Positions 13,401-25,409 of a DNA stretch of 64,000 bases are shown piece by piece. The stretch comes from Colletotrichum lupini (lineage: Eukaryota > Ascomycota > Sordariomycetes > Glomerellales > Glomerellaceae). The position numbers and the translations under genes were made by a program. The stretch is from NCBI RefSeq assembly GCF_023278565.1, contig NC_064682.1, positions 2,108,001 to 2,172,000 of the forward strand. The letters are read 5' to 3'. The notes under the pieces are model-generated. The model had not been told where the DNA came from. It saw only the letters and a program-made list of their open reading frames with translations, and did not search any database. Numbering within the stretch: position 1 is the first letter of the stretch; each line of letters opens with the position of its first letter.

Positions 13401-14006
13401 AATAAGAATTAGGGAATAATAAAAAGCTAAAGAGTATTAGTTTTATCAAGGAATTTCTAATTAAAATAGAAAGTTAGTTTTATTTTAATATATTGGTATA
13501 AATAGTAAAATAGTAATCGCGTTTTTTATAATAGCTCGGGTAAAATATCGTTATTAAGTTATTATATATATAGGGATTACTAATTTTATAAAACTAATTA
13601 ACGCTAGTATAGTTTCTATTTAAAATAAGAAATAATAGTATATTATTATTATTAAAGCGTTAGCGTTTTATAAGATAGTTTTAATTATTTAGGCTATTAA
13701 ATTAAGCTTAGTAACGTAGGCTTAGTACGTAAATTATTAAAAAAGCTATTTTATAATATATAAACTAGTATAGCCTTAAGGAAAAGAGGACGTAAAACGC
13801 GTTAAGTTAATAATAGCTTCGTAATAAAGCTCCCTTAAAGTATAATTATATAAAAAAGATTATAAAAAGGGATATGTACTTTAAGAAAAAGTAGTAGAAT
13901 CTAAGTATATTAATAATAAATTCTTAGACTAATTAGAGGTAGAGAATGTTATGCGTCCCTAGGAGCTATACGTCCGTATTAATTCGTTATGCGTCCCTAT
14001 TAATTC
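10429..14006. mobile_element. DNA transposon with 82-bp terminal inverted repeats
   Basis: The sequence at 10429-10510 and the reverse complement of 13925-14006 match over 82 bp, starting GAATTMATAGGGACGCATAA and differing mainly by transitions. Within each terminus the word TAGGGACGCAT occurs twice. The interior is RIP-degenerate. On the reverse strand near 12060-11960 a stretch reads AILNEQFPDVQQ, then LYIYYINFNI, resembling the FP...LC.WHI..N block of Mutator-like (MULE) transposases. Class assignment is uncertain: the tip is also flanked by TA on both sides, as in Tc1/mariner elements, and I found no clear 8-10-bp target duplication. Confidence 0.75.
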
Positions 14007-14548
14007 TCTTAAAAGAAATTATTCATATTATTTAGTTAGTTTTTATAAAATAAACTTATTAAATAAAAATAATCAAAATATTATAGCGAGCTAATTATAA
14101 TAAGTATATTAATAAAAATTAAGGCTATAAGTACTAAGTAAATAGTATTATAGTTATAAATAACTTTCTTAGAGCTATATTTATAAATTATAAAATAAAT
14201 AAGGCTTTAGTAATTAATTATAGTTTTATTAAAAGGGGTTCTTAATTAAATAAGCTAAAAACGATTATAAAATCTAATACTAAGTTAATTATTAAAAAAG
14301 CTATAAAAAATCTATTTTTAAGCCTAGCTTAAGTTTATATTATATATAAGTCCGCTTATGAATATATCTTTTATTAAAAATTACTCTTATTTATTAAGTA
14401 ATTACTAAATAATTATTAATAAGTAATTATTTATAATAATTATAATAATTACCTTATTACGTAATTACTACTTCTTATTTATATATAACTTATCTATAGT
14501 TTTTCTATTTTATAAGAGTTATTTTATATTCCTATTCTTTTATATATA
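14007..14548. other. Degenerate sequence between the TIR element and element S copy 6
   Basis: This is RIP-mutated DNA outside the inverted repeats. The + strand at about 14200-14400 gives a frame (LNKLKTIIKSN...) faintly like the C-terminal part of MULE transposases. I cannot assign it to a defined element. Confidence 0.3.
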
Positions 14549-14561
14549 TAATATACTATAG

Positions 14562-15547
14562 CCCTTTAGGGTCCGGTCCGCCTCATTAGGGGCCATCTTC
14601 GCCTTCACGGGCAAGCTGGTCTATTAGGGTTAATATCGAGTTTTTATTATATAATAAGCTTTATAACTAACAATAGCCGGCCGCAACTATTAATACTAAC
14701 TAAACTTAAAATACTAATAACCCCGCCGCCGTAGTATATTAATCGCCTTCTTAATAGCCAAATACTACCCCTTACTTTCTCTTTTTATCTTTTTTAATAA
14801 TAACTTCTCTTTAATATTCTTATTTAATACGCTCACCTATACTCTTTCTAAGCTCTTAATTATATTATTAAGTCTAGGCTTATTTATATTCTATTATATT
14901 AAAAAGGCGCTAATAAGAGTAACGCTTATTATAATATATTTATTTATTTTTTATAAGTTAATATTATTAATATAATATTTATTAAGGCGGTCTCTCTATA
15001 GCTCGGGGTCGTTTAGTATAATACTTATAGGATCGAACTTCTAATTATTAAAGAAGCCCTAAGGGTCGACGAATTAGCGTCTTAGTATTTTAATAAAGTA
15101 TACTTAAGGTAGATAGTTGAATAGTGATAATGATAGCGATAGTAATAGTAAGAGAAGTAGCGTCTTTAATTTTAATAAAAGAAACGAGGTAACGAATATA
15201 TATATATATATAAGTAAAGTTAAAAAGTAGATATCGTAAGGTCGATATTATTTAACGACGGTAACGAGGGCATTTCTAATTCTATATTATTATAAGCTAC
15301 TATTACCTAAAAAAGTAGCTAACTTAGCTAGGTACGTAGTAGGCTTATAAGGTAGTAGTGCCTATTATTACTATTAATGATCCGTAGTTATAAACTTTAT
15401 AAGAAAGTTAAAAAAATAAAAAAATCTAAAAAAATAGTCTATTAAGAGAGTGGGAGTATTTATTAATACTATGTATTAATACCGTATAAACGACATTGAG
15501 AATCGCCCGAGTAGCTAGTAAAGGCAGAATATAAAAATAAAATAAAT
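14562..15547 (+). mobile_element. Element S copy 6, full length, best preserved 5' end
   Basis: It starts CCCTTTAGGGTCCGGTCCGC; the first about 75 bases retain several CA and TG dinucleotides, unlike the RIP-scarred interior. It ends in an A-rich tail (AGAATATAAAAATAAAATAAA). The target duplication TARTATACTATAG (13 bp, one A/G difference) is at 14549-14561 and 15548-15560. The length is 986 bp. Confidence 0.88.
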
Positions 15548-15560
15548 AGTATACTATAGC

Positions 15561-15737
15561 TGCCATAAGCCTGCGGGGCGGGCCCTGGTTTTAGTTATAT
15601 ATATTAAGTTATAATACATATAAAATTAAAATAATAAATTAGTACTTTAAATAGCTCTTATAGGCCCCCCTAAGGAATAATAATATTTATTAAAAAGAAC
15701 GGATTATATTTAATCTAGCTATTTATATAAGTTAGTA
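15561..15737. other. Unassigned repeat-block sequence with a small GC-rich island
   Basis: It begins with about 35 bases of GC-rich, non-RIPped sequence (GCCTGCGGGGCGGGCCC near 15568-15584), then returns to AT-rich degenerate DNA. No frame or known element was recognised. Confidence 0.4.
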
Positions 15738-15751
15738 TTAAGAGGTTTTAT

Positions 15752-15857
15752 TTATTTTTTATATTCTGCTTTTGCTAGCTACCCGGGCGATTCTTAGTAT
15801 CGTTTATATAGTATTAATATATAATATTAGTATATACTCTTACTATCTTTATAAACT
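15752..15857 (-). mobile_element. Element S copy 7, truncated to 106 bp
   Basis: This is the shortest copy; it keeps the T-rich end and the GCTAGCTACCCGGGCGATTC segment. The perfect 14-bp flanking duplication TTAAGAGGTTTTAT is at 15738-15751 and 15858-15871. Confidence 0.85.
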
Positions 15858-15997
15858 TTAAGAGGTTTTATATATATTAAAATAAGTAAAGCTTATTTTA
15901 TAAATTATAAAAAAGTAATAAAAGTCGGGAGTTATTAATATAAAAAGAGATAATAATCGAGTTAGTTAACTATTTTAGTTAGTAATTAAGTATAGAG

Positions 15998-16212
15998 TAT
16001 TATTATAGCGCTAGGTACTAGGCCCCTTAGCGCCCAGGCCTTAGGTACTTAACGGACCCCCTATAGGTTACGTAACTACTAAGCCGCTAGGCTTAAAAGC
16101 CTAGCGCCCTAAATTCCACTTATTAATTTACTTTTCCCCTCTTTATATTAAGTTACGTTTATTAAGTTAATATAATAGCGTTTTGACTTACTTTAGGTTC
16201 CTTTTTATAATA
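15998..16212 (+). repeat. 5' LTR of Gypsy copy 2
   Basis: This 215-bp LTR aligns end to end with 25410-25624 and 7600-7814. It shares AGGCCCCTTAG, ACTTAACGGACCCC and AAGCCTAGCGCCCTA blocks and ends TTTTTATAATA. It is somewhat less mutated than the 3' copy. Confidence 0.85.
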
Positions 16213-18037
16213 TTACTTAACGTTTATTATAATTCCTTCTTTAGAAACGGAATAATAATATTTTAATTTATTAATTTACTATATTAATAGCTACGCTTAT
16301 TAAAAAAAAGCGTAATACTAAGTAATAGCTAACCGATTAACTTCATAAAGTAATTAATACTTCTTAAATATATATACCCCTTTTATTAAATATTATAATT
16401 CAAGATAAGAGCCGAGGAGCGTAAATACTTTTTTATATTAATAACTTTTAATAGGGTCGTCATTTATATAAGTAGTACTAAAGTATTATAAGTATTAATA
16501 AGAATATTAAACTCCTTATATTCGACCCCGAGGTCGATTTTTTTAACTAGCCTATAAAGTAGCTCTTACTTTTTATTACGTAGGCCGATCAACTTAAATA
16601 CCTCCGTTACGTTATTAATAAGCTCGTATTCCTTATTTAGATTCGTAACGAGGGCCTTTTTAGTAATACTAAGTAGCGTAATACTAACTTTAAGTTTATT
16701 TAAAACTTATATAATTAAGACAAGGGCACTACTCTTTAGGCTTAGGTTAAGAGTTAGTTAAAGATACGTATTACTTAGTATTATTTTAAATAAGTACTTA
16801 TTTTTATAATTAGTTAGCTAAGTAATAGTACCGAGCGGCTCTATAAAATAACTAAGGAAAATATTAAAGTTATATATATTATTATTATAGAGCTTTAAAA
16901 TATTAAAAAGTAATTAGACTATGCCCTTTATATTAATACTACGCTTAGTAAGCGTATTAAGTAGCTAAAAAACGGCTCTATAATTAGTATTATCAATAAC
17001 GAGTATAATAATAATACTTACTAAGTATTAAAGTAGTGCCTTACTAAACTCGAAGTATAAAATAGCTATAAGAATATATTAACCTCGGTATATTAACCCT
17101 CTTATAAATTTAAAATACTTAACGTCCTTACTTTTATAAATAACGATAATAATAAGGGGCTAAAGTTCTTTTACTAGCTTTAATATATTATAAAGTACCT
17201 TAAGAATGCGAACTTTAGTATTAATAAATACTATTTAAAGTACGTTATTAATAAAGTTAGCGGTATTATAATAGAGTTTATTTACCTTATATTAGTTTTT
17301 AATAAGAGTATTATTATAAACTAGTTACTATATAAGCTTAAATCGGCTTATATTAGTCCTATTATTATAAATAACGCTAATTAGAAATTAAATACCCTCT
17401 TTATTACTTTTAAAGACGTTTATTAAAAGTGCTTTATTTTTATAGAGCTTACCTACGTTAATAAGCTCCCTAAGTTTTAATAAAAGCGCCGCTTTTATAA
17501 TAAGCTCCTAATTTATTTTTAGAACTAGGCTATTTTAAAATACTTAGATAAGGATACGACTTTTTAAAAATATATTAAGTACGTTACTTAGCTTATTAAT
17601 ATAATATAGCCCTTATTAATTAATAATAGGGCCCTTAAGAGTACTATACTTACTTATACTACCCGTATTAAAAATAGAGGTAGTAATATTATTAAATAGA
17701 GTACCTATAGCCGAATTATAAACTACGAGACTATCCTTAAGGCTTTATATTAAAGACTTAAGGATAATAATACTTATTTCGTTTATAATAAGCCTAGTTA
17801 CGTTTCTTAGGACTATTTTAAAAAACTAGATATTATTATAGTAGCTATAGACGTTATTAATAGATAATACGTTTTAGATTTAGAAAACTAAACCCCTTAG
17901 TATAAGTAACCTCTTAGTTAGGGGATAAGTATAAAAATAGAAGATTGATAATTTATTTAATAAACCTATAGAATCTTATAGGGGAGTAGCCTTCTAAGAT
18001 CGAGCTTATAATAATATTTAATAAATATAGAATTTAT

Positions 18038-19122
18038 TTACCCCCCGACGGAGCAATCCGCCGGGGCCGTACCGTGTATTACGTATTAGGGAAAACTAAG
18101 TATATTGCGCTCTATACTTAATTACTAATTAAAATAGCTCTTAACCTTCCCCCGCTTCTAGCCGTTTAGAGGGCGAGCTATACTTATTTTAACGTATATA
18201 AGACCTCTTAGTACTAGCCTGCGTAAGTAGTTAGATCCTATATTATATACTCCTTCTTATTAAGGGTTAGAGGGCCCCTTATATATTCCCTTATATTTAT
18301 AATATAGCCTATATCGGAGGGATTTCTAGCTCCATAAAGTATAATTTCTAAGCTAATATTAATATATTAAATCTTAACGTCCGTATTAACCTAGCTATTT
18401 ATAGTATTCGTATTATTACTTAGCCGAATTCCGTATTATTAAAAAGTACTTTACTAATCCTCGGGCGTACTTATATTAATTACGATAGCTATAGCGTCGA
18501 GCTAGTTAAAGAGGGCGCTTAGCCCGAGAGGGGTAGACTTATTAACGGGCATCTTTAGAGAGTTCTAGCCTACTAATTATTAATTATATACTAGGAGAGT
18601 AGGTTCTCGTTAAGGTAGTAGTTTGTATATTAATAAGTTTGTTTGGTAAATTTATTTAGTAGATTTGTTTAGTAGATTTATTTAGTTTAAATAGAGCAGC
18701 TTTAGGCAATATTAGAAGCGATAAGGATAAAAAGAATCTTTACGAGCTCTAAAGAGCAATAAATATTAGCCTATTTAGCCCTTTTTTTAAAAACCTCTAC
18801 GTCGCTATTAAAGTTTAGAACCTTTGCGGTTAAGGAAGGCTACTTCTAACTATTATAGCTAACTATTATAACTAACTATTATAGCTAACCTCTACTATCG
18901 ACCTTTCTAACTAGCGCTGCTACTAAAAAGAGTAGCTTACTTATTTTAAATTATATAGTAGTTTTTATATTAAAATTACTATATTACGTTAAGCGCGTAC
19001 TTAGGGTATATTATACGTATTATATAATTAAAAAGTATACCGTATTATATAATTTCCCTTAAAAGCGTAATCTTATTAAGGTTAATCTTTTACGCTTATA
19101 AAGCCAGAAAAAAAACTACTAT
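18038..19122. mobile_element. Unclassified 1.1-kb insertion in Gypsy copy 2
   Basis: Copy 1 lacks this sequence: its uninterrupted AGAATTTATTTGAAAACC stretch is at about 1270-1290. The flanking match is GAATTTAT (8 bp), extendable to ATATAGAATTTAT (13 bp, 18025-18037 and 19123-19135). The left end carries a 24-nt hairpin (CCCCGACGGA, loop, TCCGCCGGGG). The right end is A-rich before CTACT. No inverted termini are seen. A frame on the + strand at about 18350-18620 has few stops but matches nothing I recognise. Confidence 0.6.
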
Positions 19123-21980
19123 ATATAGAATTTATCCAAAAGCCTTATTTAATATAGGAGCTAGTAGGTACGGATTTATAAATAACTACGTAACCCTATT
19201 ATTATAAGAATTTTACGTAGCCTTATTTAATAAATTACTATGCTTTATTTTTATTATTAAATTTAATAGTAAGTAATTAGAAAATACTAATATAATATAG
19301 ATTACTAAGTTATATATTAACCGCTAGGTCCTTTCAAAAATACCCCTATTTTAATTTAATATAGGGCGCTACGACCTAATTCTAAGATAGAAGTACTTCG
19401 AGTATTATAGAGTTAACTTAAATATATATTATAAGTACTTAATATAGCCCGAGGATCTATTATTATAAGATACCTCTTTTATCATTATTAAGGATATAAA
19501 AAACCTATATACCCCTAAGGTTATTAATATATAATATTAAATCGATACTAAGCAACGATAAGAGATATTTAAAATAGATATAGTATAATACGATAAATAA
19601 TTATAAAAAAAGCGGGTACTACTTAAACTTATTAAGGGACTTTATTAACTATAGGGCTTATAAGATTAATATATATAATAGTTTAATAATATTAAAAATA
19701 CTTAAAAAATAAATCGCGCGCTTATTAATATATTATTAACCTCTTTAAAAAAGACTAAACCTACGTAAACCTCTACTTAGTATAAGGGAGCTAATACTAC
19801 CCTTAATATTACTTTTATTAATACCCTAGTATTTAAAACTAACTTAAAGTATAAGGACGTTAAGCTAAGCTCTATATTATTATACGAACTAAACTATATA
19901 ATTCAAAATAAGTAAGTAAGATAGGAGGACTCTTTAAAAAGTAATAATTAAGAGACCTAAGACCTTATTATTATAAAACTTTTAGAGGTACTAAAGTTTT
20001 AGACTAACGTTTTTAATAAAGTAATAAGTAATATATTAGTATTATACTATAATTATAATTATAAAATAGAGCTTATAAAGAGAGGATAAGAAAAGCTTAT
20101 TTATTACTCCCTCTATAAGTAATTAGTACCCGAGCTAGAAGTAACTAAAGCTTACTTTTTAAAGTACTTTTATAAAGGATTTATTAAGCTCGGTAATATA
20201 CCCTTTACGTTATTTATATTATTTATTAAGAAGTATAACGGTAATTTACGATTTTATATTAATTTTAAAAAGCTAAATGAGATTATAAAAAAGGATTAGT
20301 ACCCTCTATTTTTAATTAACGAGATACTAACGTAGCTAAGCTAAGCTAAGGTATTTATTAAACTCAATATTAAATAAACCTTTTATTATATCTACTTCGA
20401 CCCTATTTTAAAAGACCTTACGACTTTCCGTACCCGCTACGGAGTATATAAATATAAAGTACTACTTTTTAGCCTTTATAATAGGCTAACTATATATTAA
20501 TAATACATAAACGACGTATTAATAGAGTATTTAAACGATTTTTATATTATATATATAAATAATATCCTAATCTTTTTTAATAACCTTTTATAATATTACG
20601 AATATATTATAAAAGTACTAAATTACTTATAAAAAGCTAGATTATAAGCCGATATTAAGAAGTACCAATTTAACGTTATTATTACGAAGTACTTAGGTTT
20701 TATTATTAATATTAATAATATATAACTTAACGAGGATAAGGTTTTTATTATAAAGAACTAGAAGCTATTTATATTACTTAAGGGTATTTAATCGTTCTTT
20801 AGTTTTTATAATTTTTATAAGAGGTTTATAAAAGACTATAAGTACTTAGCTAGATTATTAACGAAGCTAATTAGTAAAAGCGTGCCTTTTTAATTTAATA
20901 TTAATTATAATACTACGTTCGAGATACTAAAGCTAGCCCTTATAACGGCGCTTATATTCTATTATTTTAGGCCCGAGCTACTTATATACTTAAAAACTAA
21001 TATATTAAACTTAATATATACCGGAGCCCTAGTTTAATAATAAATAAATAATAACTTATAGTACTTTATAGCGTTCTATTTAAAGATTATAAATAGCGCA
21101 GAGCTTAATTATATTATATATAATAAGAAAATACTAGTAATAGTAATTTATTTAGAGGAGTAGCGTGCGGAATTAGTTAGTTATTATTAAAAGTTTAATA
21201 TTATTATAAATTACTAATCGCTCCTATTTTTTATACTAAAATATCTCCTTAATTTATAATAGGCCTATTGGGCTAGTACCTTAGTTAATTTTAATTTTTA
21301 AATTTAATATTACTTAAAATAGGAAAATGTGCTTATTAACGCCTTATTAAGGAAGAACGAGGATATTGGGACTTAATAAGTACTAAAAGAGGCTAATTAA
21401 ACTTAGGTACTATTATTATTAGAGCTATTATTACTAAATATTATTACCGAGCTACGAGCGTTATTAAAAAACGTAATATAATAGCCTAAGCTCGTAATTA
21501 GGTCTTTTATACTAAAGGACGAGCTTTAGGGGTACTTATTAGTTAAAAAGGTACTAAAGCTTAATTACGACCTAATAATAGTATTACTTATTTTAATATA
21601 AGTATTAATAGCTAAGGGCCACGAGTACTAAAAGATTTAAAATAATAGATTATTTATAATAAATAATAAGCTCGTTATACTTAAGGAGGATAATTTACGT
21701 ATTATAATTATCCATAAGGTATATAAATAGAGGCTCTTAGCGTACTTAGGGTATAATAAAGTAATTAAGATAATTAAATAACGGTACTACTAGCCTAGCC
21801 TTATTATAAATATATATTAATATATTAAAAATTATTATACGTACTATTACTTTTAAAAACCCCGTAATAGGCCCCTAGGGGAGCTAAAGCTTTTACTTAT
21901 ACTTAACTACCCATGATAATATATTTTAATAAACTTTATAATAATACCCCTTAATTAAAAAGGCTACGATATAATATATA

Positions 21981-23007
21981 TTTGTTTTTTATTTTTGCCT
22001 TTACTAGCTGCTCGGGCGATTCTCGATATTAATTATATAGTAGTAATATATAGTATTAATAAATACTCCCACTGTCTTAATAGAGTATTTTGTTTTGGAT
22101 TTTTTACTTTTTTAACTTTCCCTCTTATAAAGTTTATAACTACGGATTATTAACGGCGATATTAAGCGCCTAACGCTACTACTTTATAAGCCTGCGTACT
22201 TAGCTAAGTTAGCTACCCTTTTAAGTAATAATAGCTTATAACGGTAATATTAGAAATGCCCTCGTTACCGTTATTAAATAATATCGACCTTATAATATCT
22301 ACCCTAATACTTTTAACTTTACTTATATATATATATATATTCGTTACCTCGTTTCTTTTATTAAAATCAAAAACGCTACTTCCCTTACCGTCCGTTATTA
22401 TTACGCTATTACTATTACTATTTAATTATCTACTTTAAATATATTTTATTAAAATACTAAGACGCTATTAATAACTCGTCGACCCTTAGGGCTTCTTTAA
22501 TAGCCAGAAGTTATTTAATTTTATAAGTATTATATTAAACGACCCCGAGCTATAGAGAGACCACCTTAATAAATACTATATTAATAATATTAACTTACGA
22601 AAGACGGATAAATATATTATAATAAGTATTACTTTTATCGGTACCTTTTTAATATAATAAAATATAAATAAGCCTAGACTTAATAATATAATTAAGAGCT
22701 TAAAAAGAGCATAAGTAAGCGTATTAAATAGGAATATTAAAGAGAGGTTATTATTAAATAAGATAAAAGGAGAAAGTAAGGGGTAGTATTCGGTTATTAA
22801 AAAGGTAATTAATATATTATAGTAGCGGGGTTATTAATATCTTAAGTTTAGTTAGTATTAATAGTTAGTAACGGCTACGGCCGGCTATAGTTAGTTATAA
22901 AGTTTTATTAAAGTACGTAATAAAGATACTCGATATTAACCTTAATAAATTAGCTTGCCCGTGAAGGCGAAGATGGCCCCCAATGAGGCGGACCGGACCC
23001 TAAAGGG
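21981..23007 (-). mobile_element. Element S copy 8, full length
   Basis: The target duplication GATATAATATATA (13 bp) is at 21968-21980 and 23008-23020. The target is the integrase region of Gypsy copy 2, and copy 1 shows the unfilled site at about 6398-6412. The CCCTTTAGGG end (right side) is well preserved for about 75 bases. The only stop-free run of note, 22256-22438 (60 codons), lies in this copy and is a chance opening. Confidence 0.88.
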
Positions 23008-23101
23008 GATATAATATATATTATAATTAATAAATTAAGTAAAAGAGCTATTTTAATACTTTATTATAAAACTACTACCGCACGGGATATAAGTAAGATA
23101 T

Positions 23102-24095
23102 CCCTTTAGGGTCCGGTCTGCCTTATTAAGGGCCATCTTCGCCTTTACGAGTAAACTAATCTATTAGGGTTAATATCGAGTATTTTTATTATATAATAAA
23201 CTTTATAACTAATAATAGCCAGCCGTAGCCGTTACTAAGTAAATACTAACGATCCCGCTATAATATATTAATTACCCTCTAAATAACCGAATATTACCCC
23301 TTACTTTCTCCCTTTATTTTATTCAATAATAACCTCTCTTTATTAATATTCTTATTTAATACGCTCGCTTACGCTCTTTCTAAGCTCCTAATTATATTAT
23401 TAAGTCTAGGCTTATTTATATTTTATTATATTAAAAGGGCGCTAATAAGGGTAATACTTATTATAATATATTTATCCGTTTTTTATAAGTCGATATTACT
23501 AATATAATATTTATTAAAGTAGTCTTTTTATAGTTTAGGGTCGTTTAGTATAATACTTATAAAATCGAACTTTTAGTTATTAAAAAAGCCCTAAGGGTTA
23601 ACGAGTTAGCATCTCGGTATTTTAATAAACTATACTTAAGGTAGATAGTTAGAAAGTAATAGTAATAATAATAGTATAATAGTAATAAATAGTAAGGGAA
23701 GCGTTTTTGACTTTAATAAAGGAAACGAGGTAACGAATATATATATATATGAGTAAAGTTAGAAGTACTAGGGTAGACATCGTAAGGTTAGTATTATTTA
23801 ATAACGGTAACAAGGGCATCTCTAATACTACTATTATAAGCTATTATACTTAGAAAGGTAGCTTACTTAGCTAGGTACGTAGTAGGCTTATAAAGTAGTA
23901 ATATTGGGCGCTTAATATTACTATTAATAATCTATAGTTATAAACTTTATAAAAGGGAAAATTAAAAAAGTAAAAAATTTGAAAAAAATAGTTTATTAAG
24001 ATAGTAGGAGTATTTATTAATACTATATATTAATACTATATAATTAATATTAATAATTGCCCGAGTAACTAGTAAAGGTAGAAATAAAAAAATAA
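23102..24095 (+). mobile_element. Element S copy 9, full length
   Basis: It starts exactly at CCCTTTAGGGTCCGG and ends in GGTAGAAATAAAAAAATAA. The perfect 13-bp duplication ATAAGTAAGATAT is at 23089-23101 and 24096-24108. Copy 1 of Gypsy has the empty target at about 6478-6492. The length is 994 bp. Confidence 0.9.
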
Positions 24096-24587
24096 ATAAG
24101 TAAGATATTTTATAAATAAGTATTACTAATTTTTAGGCTATTTAAGATTATTATTTCTAATTACGGTTCTTAGTTTATATCGGATTTCTAAGGGGAGCTA
24201 TATAAGTTTTATAATATTAAGCTATAGTTATTAATAATAAACTACTTATAAATAAATAGTTAAATAGAGATCTTAAATTAGTATATCTTTTAGTAATTAC
24301 GACCCTTAGTTAATTATTATTAAGATAATTAGAGCGATATACTACTTATAATAAACTTTACTTACGTAGCCTAACTTAGTAAAACTATAAGGCTATTATT
24401 TTATAAAGTTAAATTTAGCCGCTAGCTTCGACTATTTTTTAACTAAGCTATTAGAACTTAATACTTTAATTTAATTAAAAAAAAGCTTAATTATACTAAA
24501 GCTTAAAAAATAGCCCGAGGTATTTATAAGGCCTAGGAGATTACTAGAGGTAATATAGGGGTTACTTAAATAAAATACTAGAAGTAT

Positions 24588-24763
24588 TTGTTTTTTATTT
24601 GTTTTTTTTATTCTGCCTTTGCTGGTTGCTCGGGCGGTTCTCGATATTGGTTATACGGTATTAATACACAGTATTAGCGGATACTTACACTATCTCGTTA
24701 GACTATTTTTTTTAGATTTTCCACCTTTTTGAACTTTCCCTCCTGTAAAGTTTATAATCACGG
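24588..24763 (-). mobile_element. Element S copy 10, truncated, nearly free of RIP
   Basis: It is 176 bp long, flanked by the perfect 14-bp duplication AATACTAGAAGTAT (24574-24587 and 24764-24777). The empty site is in Gypsy copy 1 at about 6955-6968. Unlike everything around it, it keeps many CA and TG dinucleotides (CTGCCTTTGCTGGTTGCTCG), so it is either the youngest insertion or too short to attract RIP. Confidence 0.92.
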
Positions 24764-25409
24764 AATACTAGAAGTATATTAACTATTATTAATAGCTTAA
24801 TAACTTAAAAATTAGTAATAGGGTATTTATAAACGTATTTTATTAAAAAACCTAAAATATTAATAAACTATAATAGCCCTAGGTTAGCCCCTAGCTTATT
24901 ACTAGTACTAGCTTAAGTAATATATAAATTATAGAATTATTTATAAAGAGCAAAGCCTACTTAGTCTTTTACCTAAGTAAGCTAAGAAAGGCTATAGAGG
25001 ACCCCTTATTTAAATAATACTAAGACCCCCCGCTACTAATCCTCTATAACTTTAATAAGCCTAAGTATAAAGTTTCGTAAGTAATTAAATTACGAGTATA
25101 ATATAATAAGCTATAATACTAAGTTAATTAAAAAGGATATAATAAGGACCTTATATAGTATAATATAAAGAGTTTTTATTATATATTAATAGCCCTATAA
25201 GCGTTCTATAAATAATACTTAATAACTATAGGATTATTAAAGAACCTTGTATTATAAATAAAAGTAATAATTAATAATAGCCTAGTTTTATTATAAGCTA
25301 ATAATAATATAATAACTACCCTTATTATAAGTTTATAAAAAGTAATTATAGAGGATTTAAAAAAGGAATTAAGCGCTATAAATAGTACTTTTTATACTAG
25401 AGGGGGGAG

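Larger units (their letters stand above)
16760..25409 (+). pseudogene. gag-pol relic of Gypsy copy 2
   Basis: Read past TAA/TAG stops, this gives gag (from about 16760), an aspartic protease relic (about 19140-19300), reverse transcriptase (about 20150-20600; LRFYINFKKLNE, then LLFSLYN for LPFGL, and YINN for YIDD at about 20550), RNase H (about 20900-21200) and integrase (about 21680-24500, split by two element S copies). Protein similarity to copy 1 is high throughout. The catalytic residues are mutated by G-to-A changes. Confidence 0.85.

Noticed and set aside
22256..22438. 60-codon open frame rich in Leu/Ile/Ser within the AT block
   Set aside because: It lies inside element S copy 8, is not open in other copies, and its hydrophobic composition follows from AT-rich codons.
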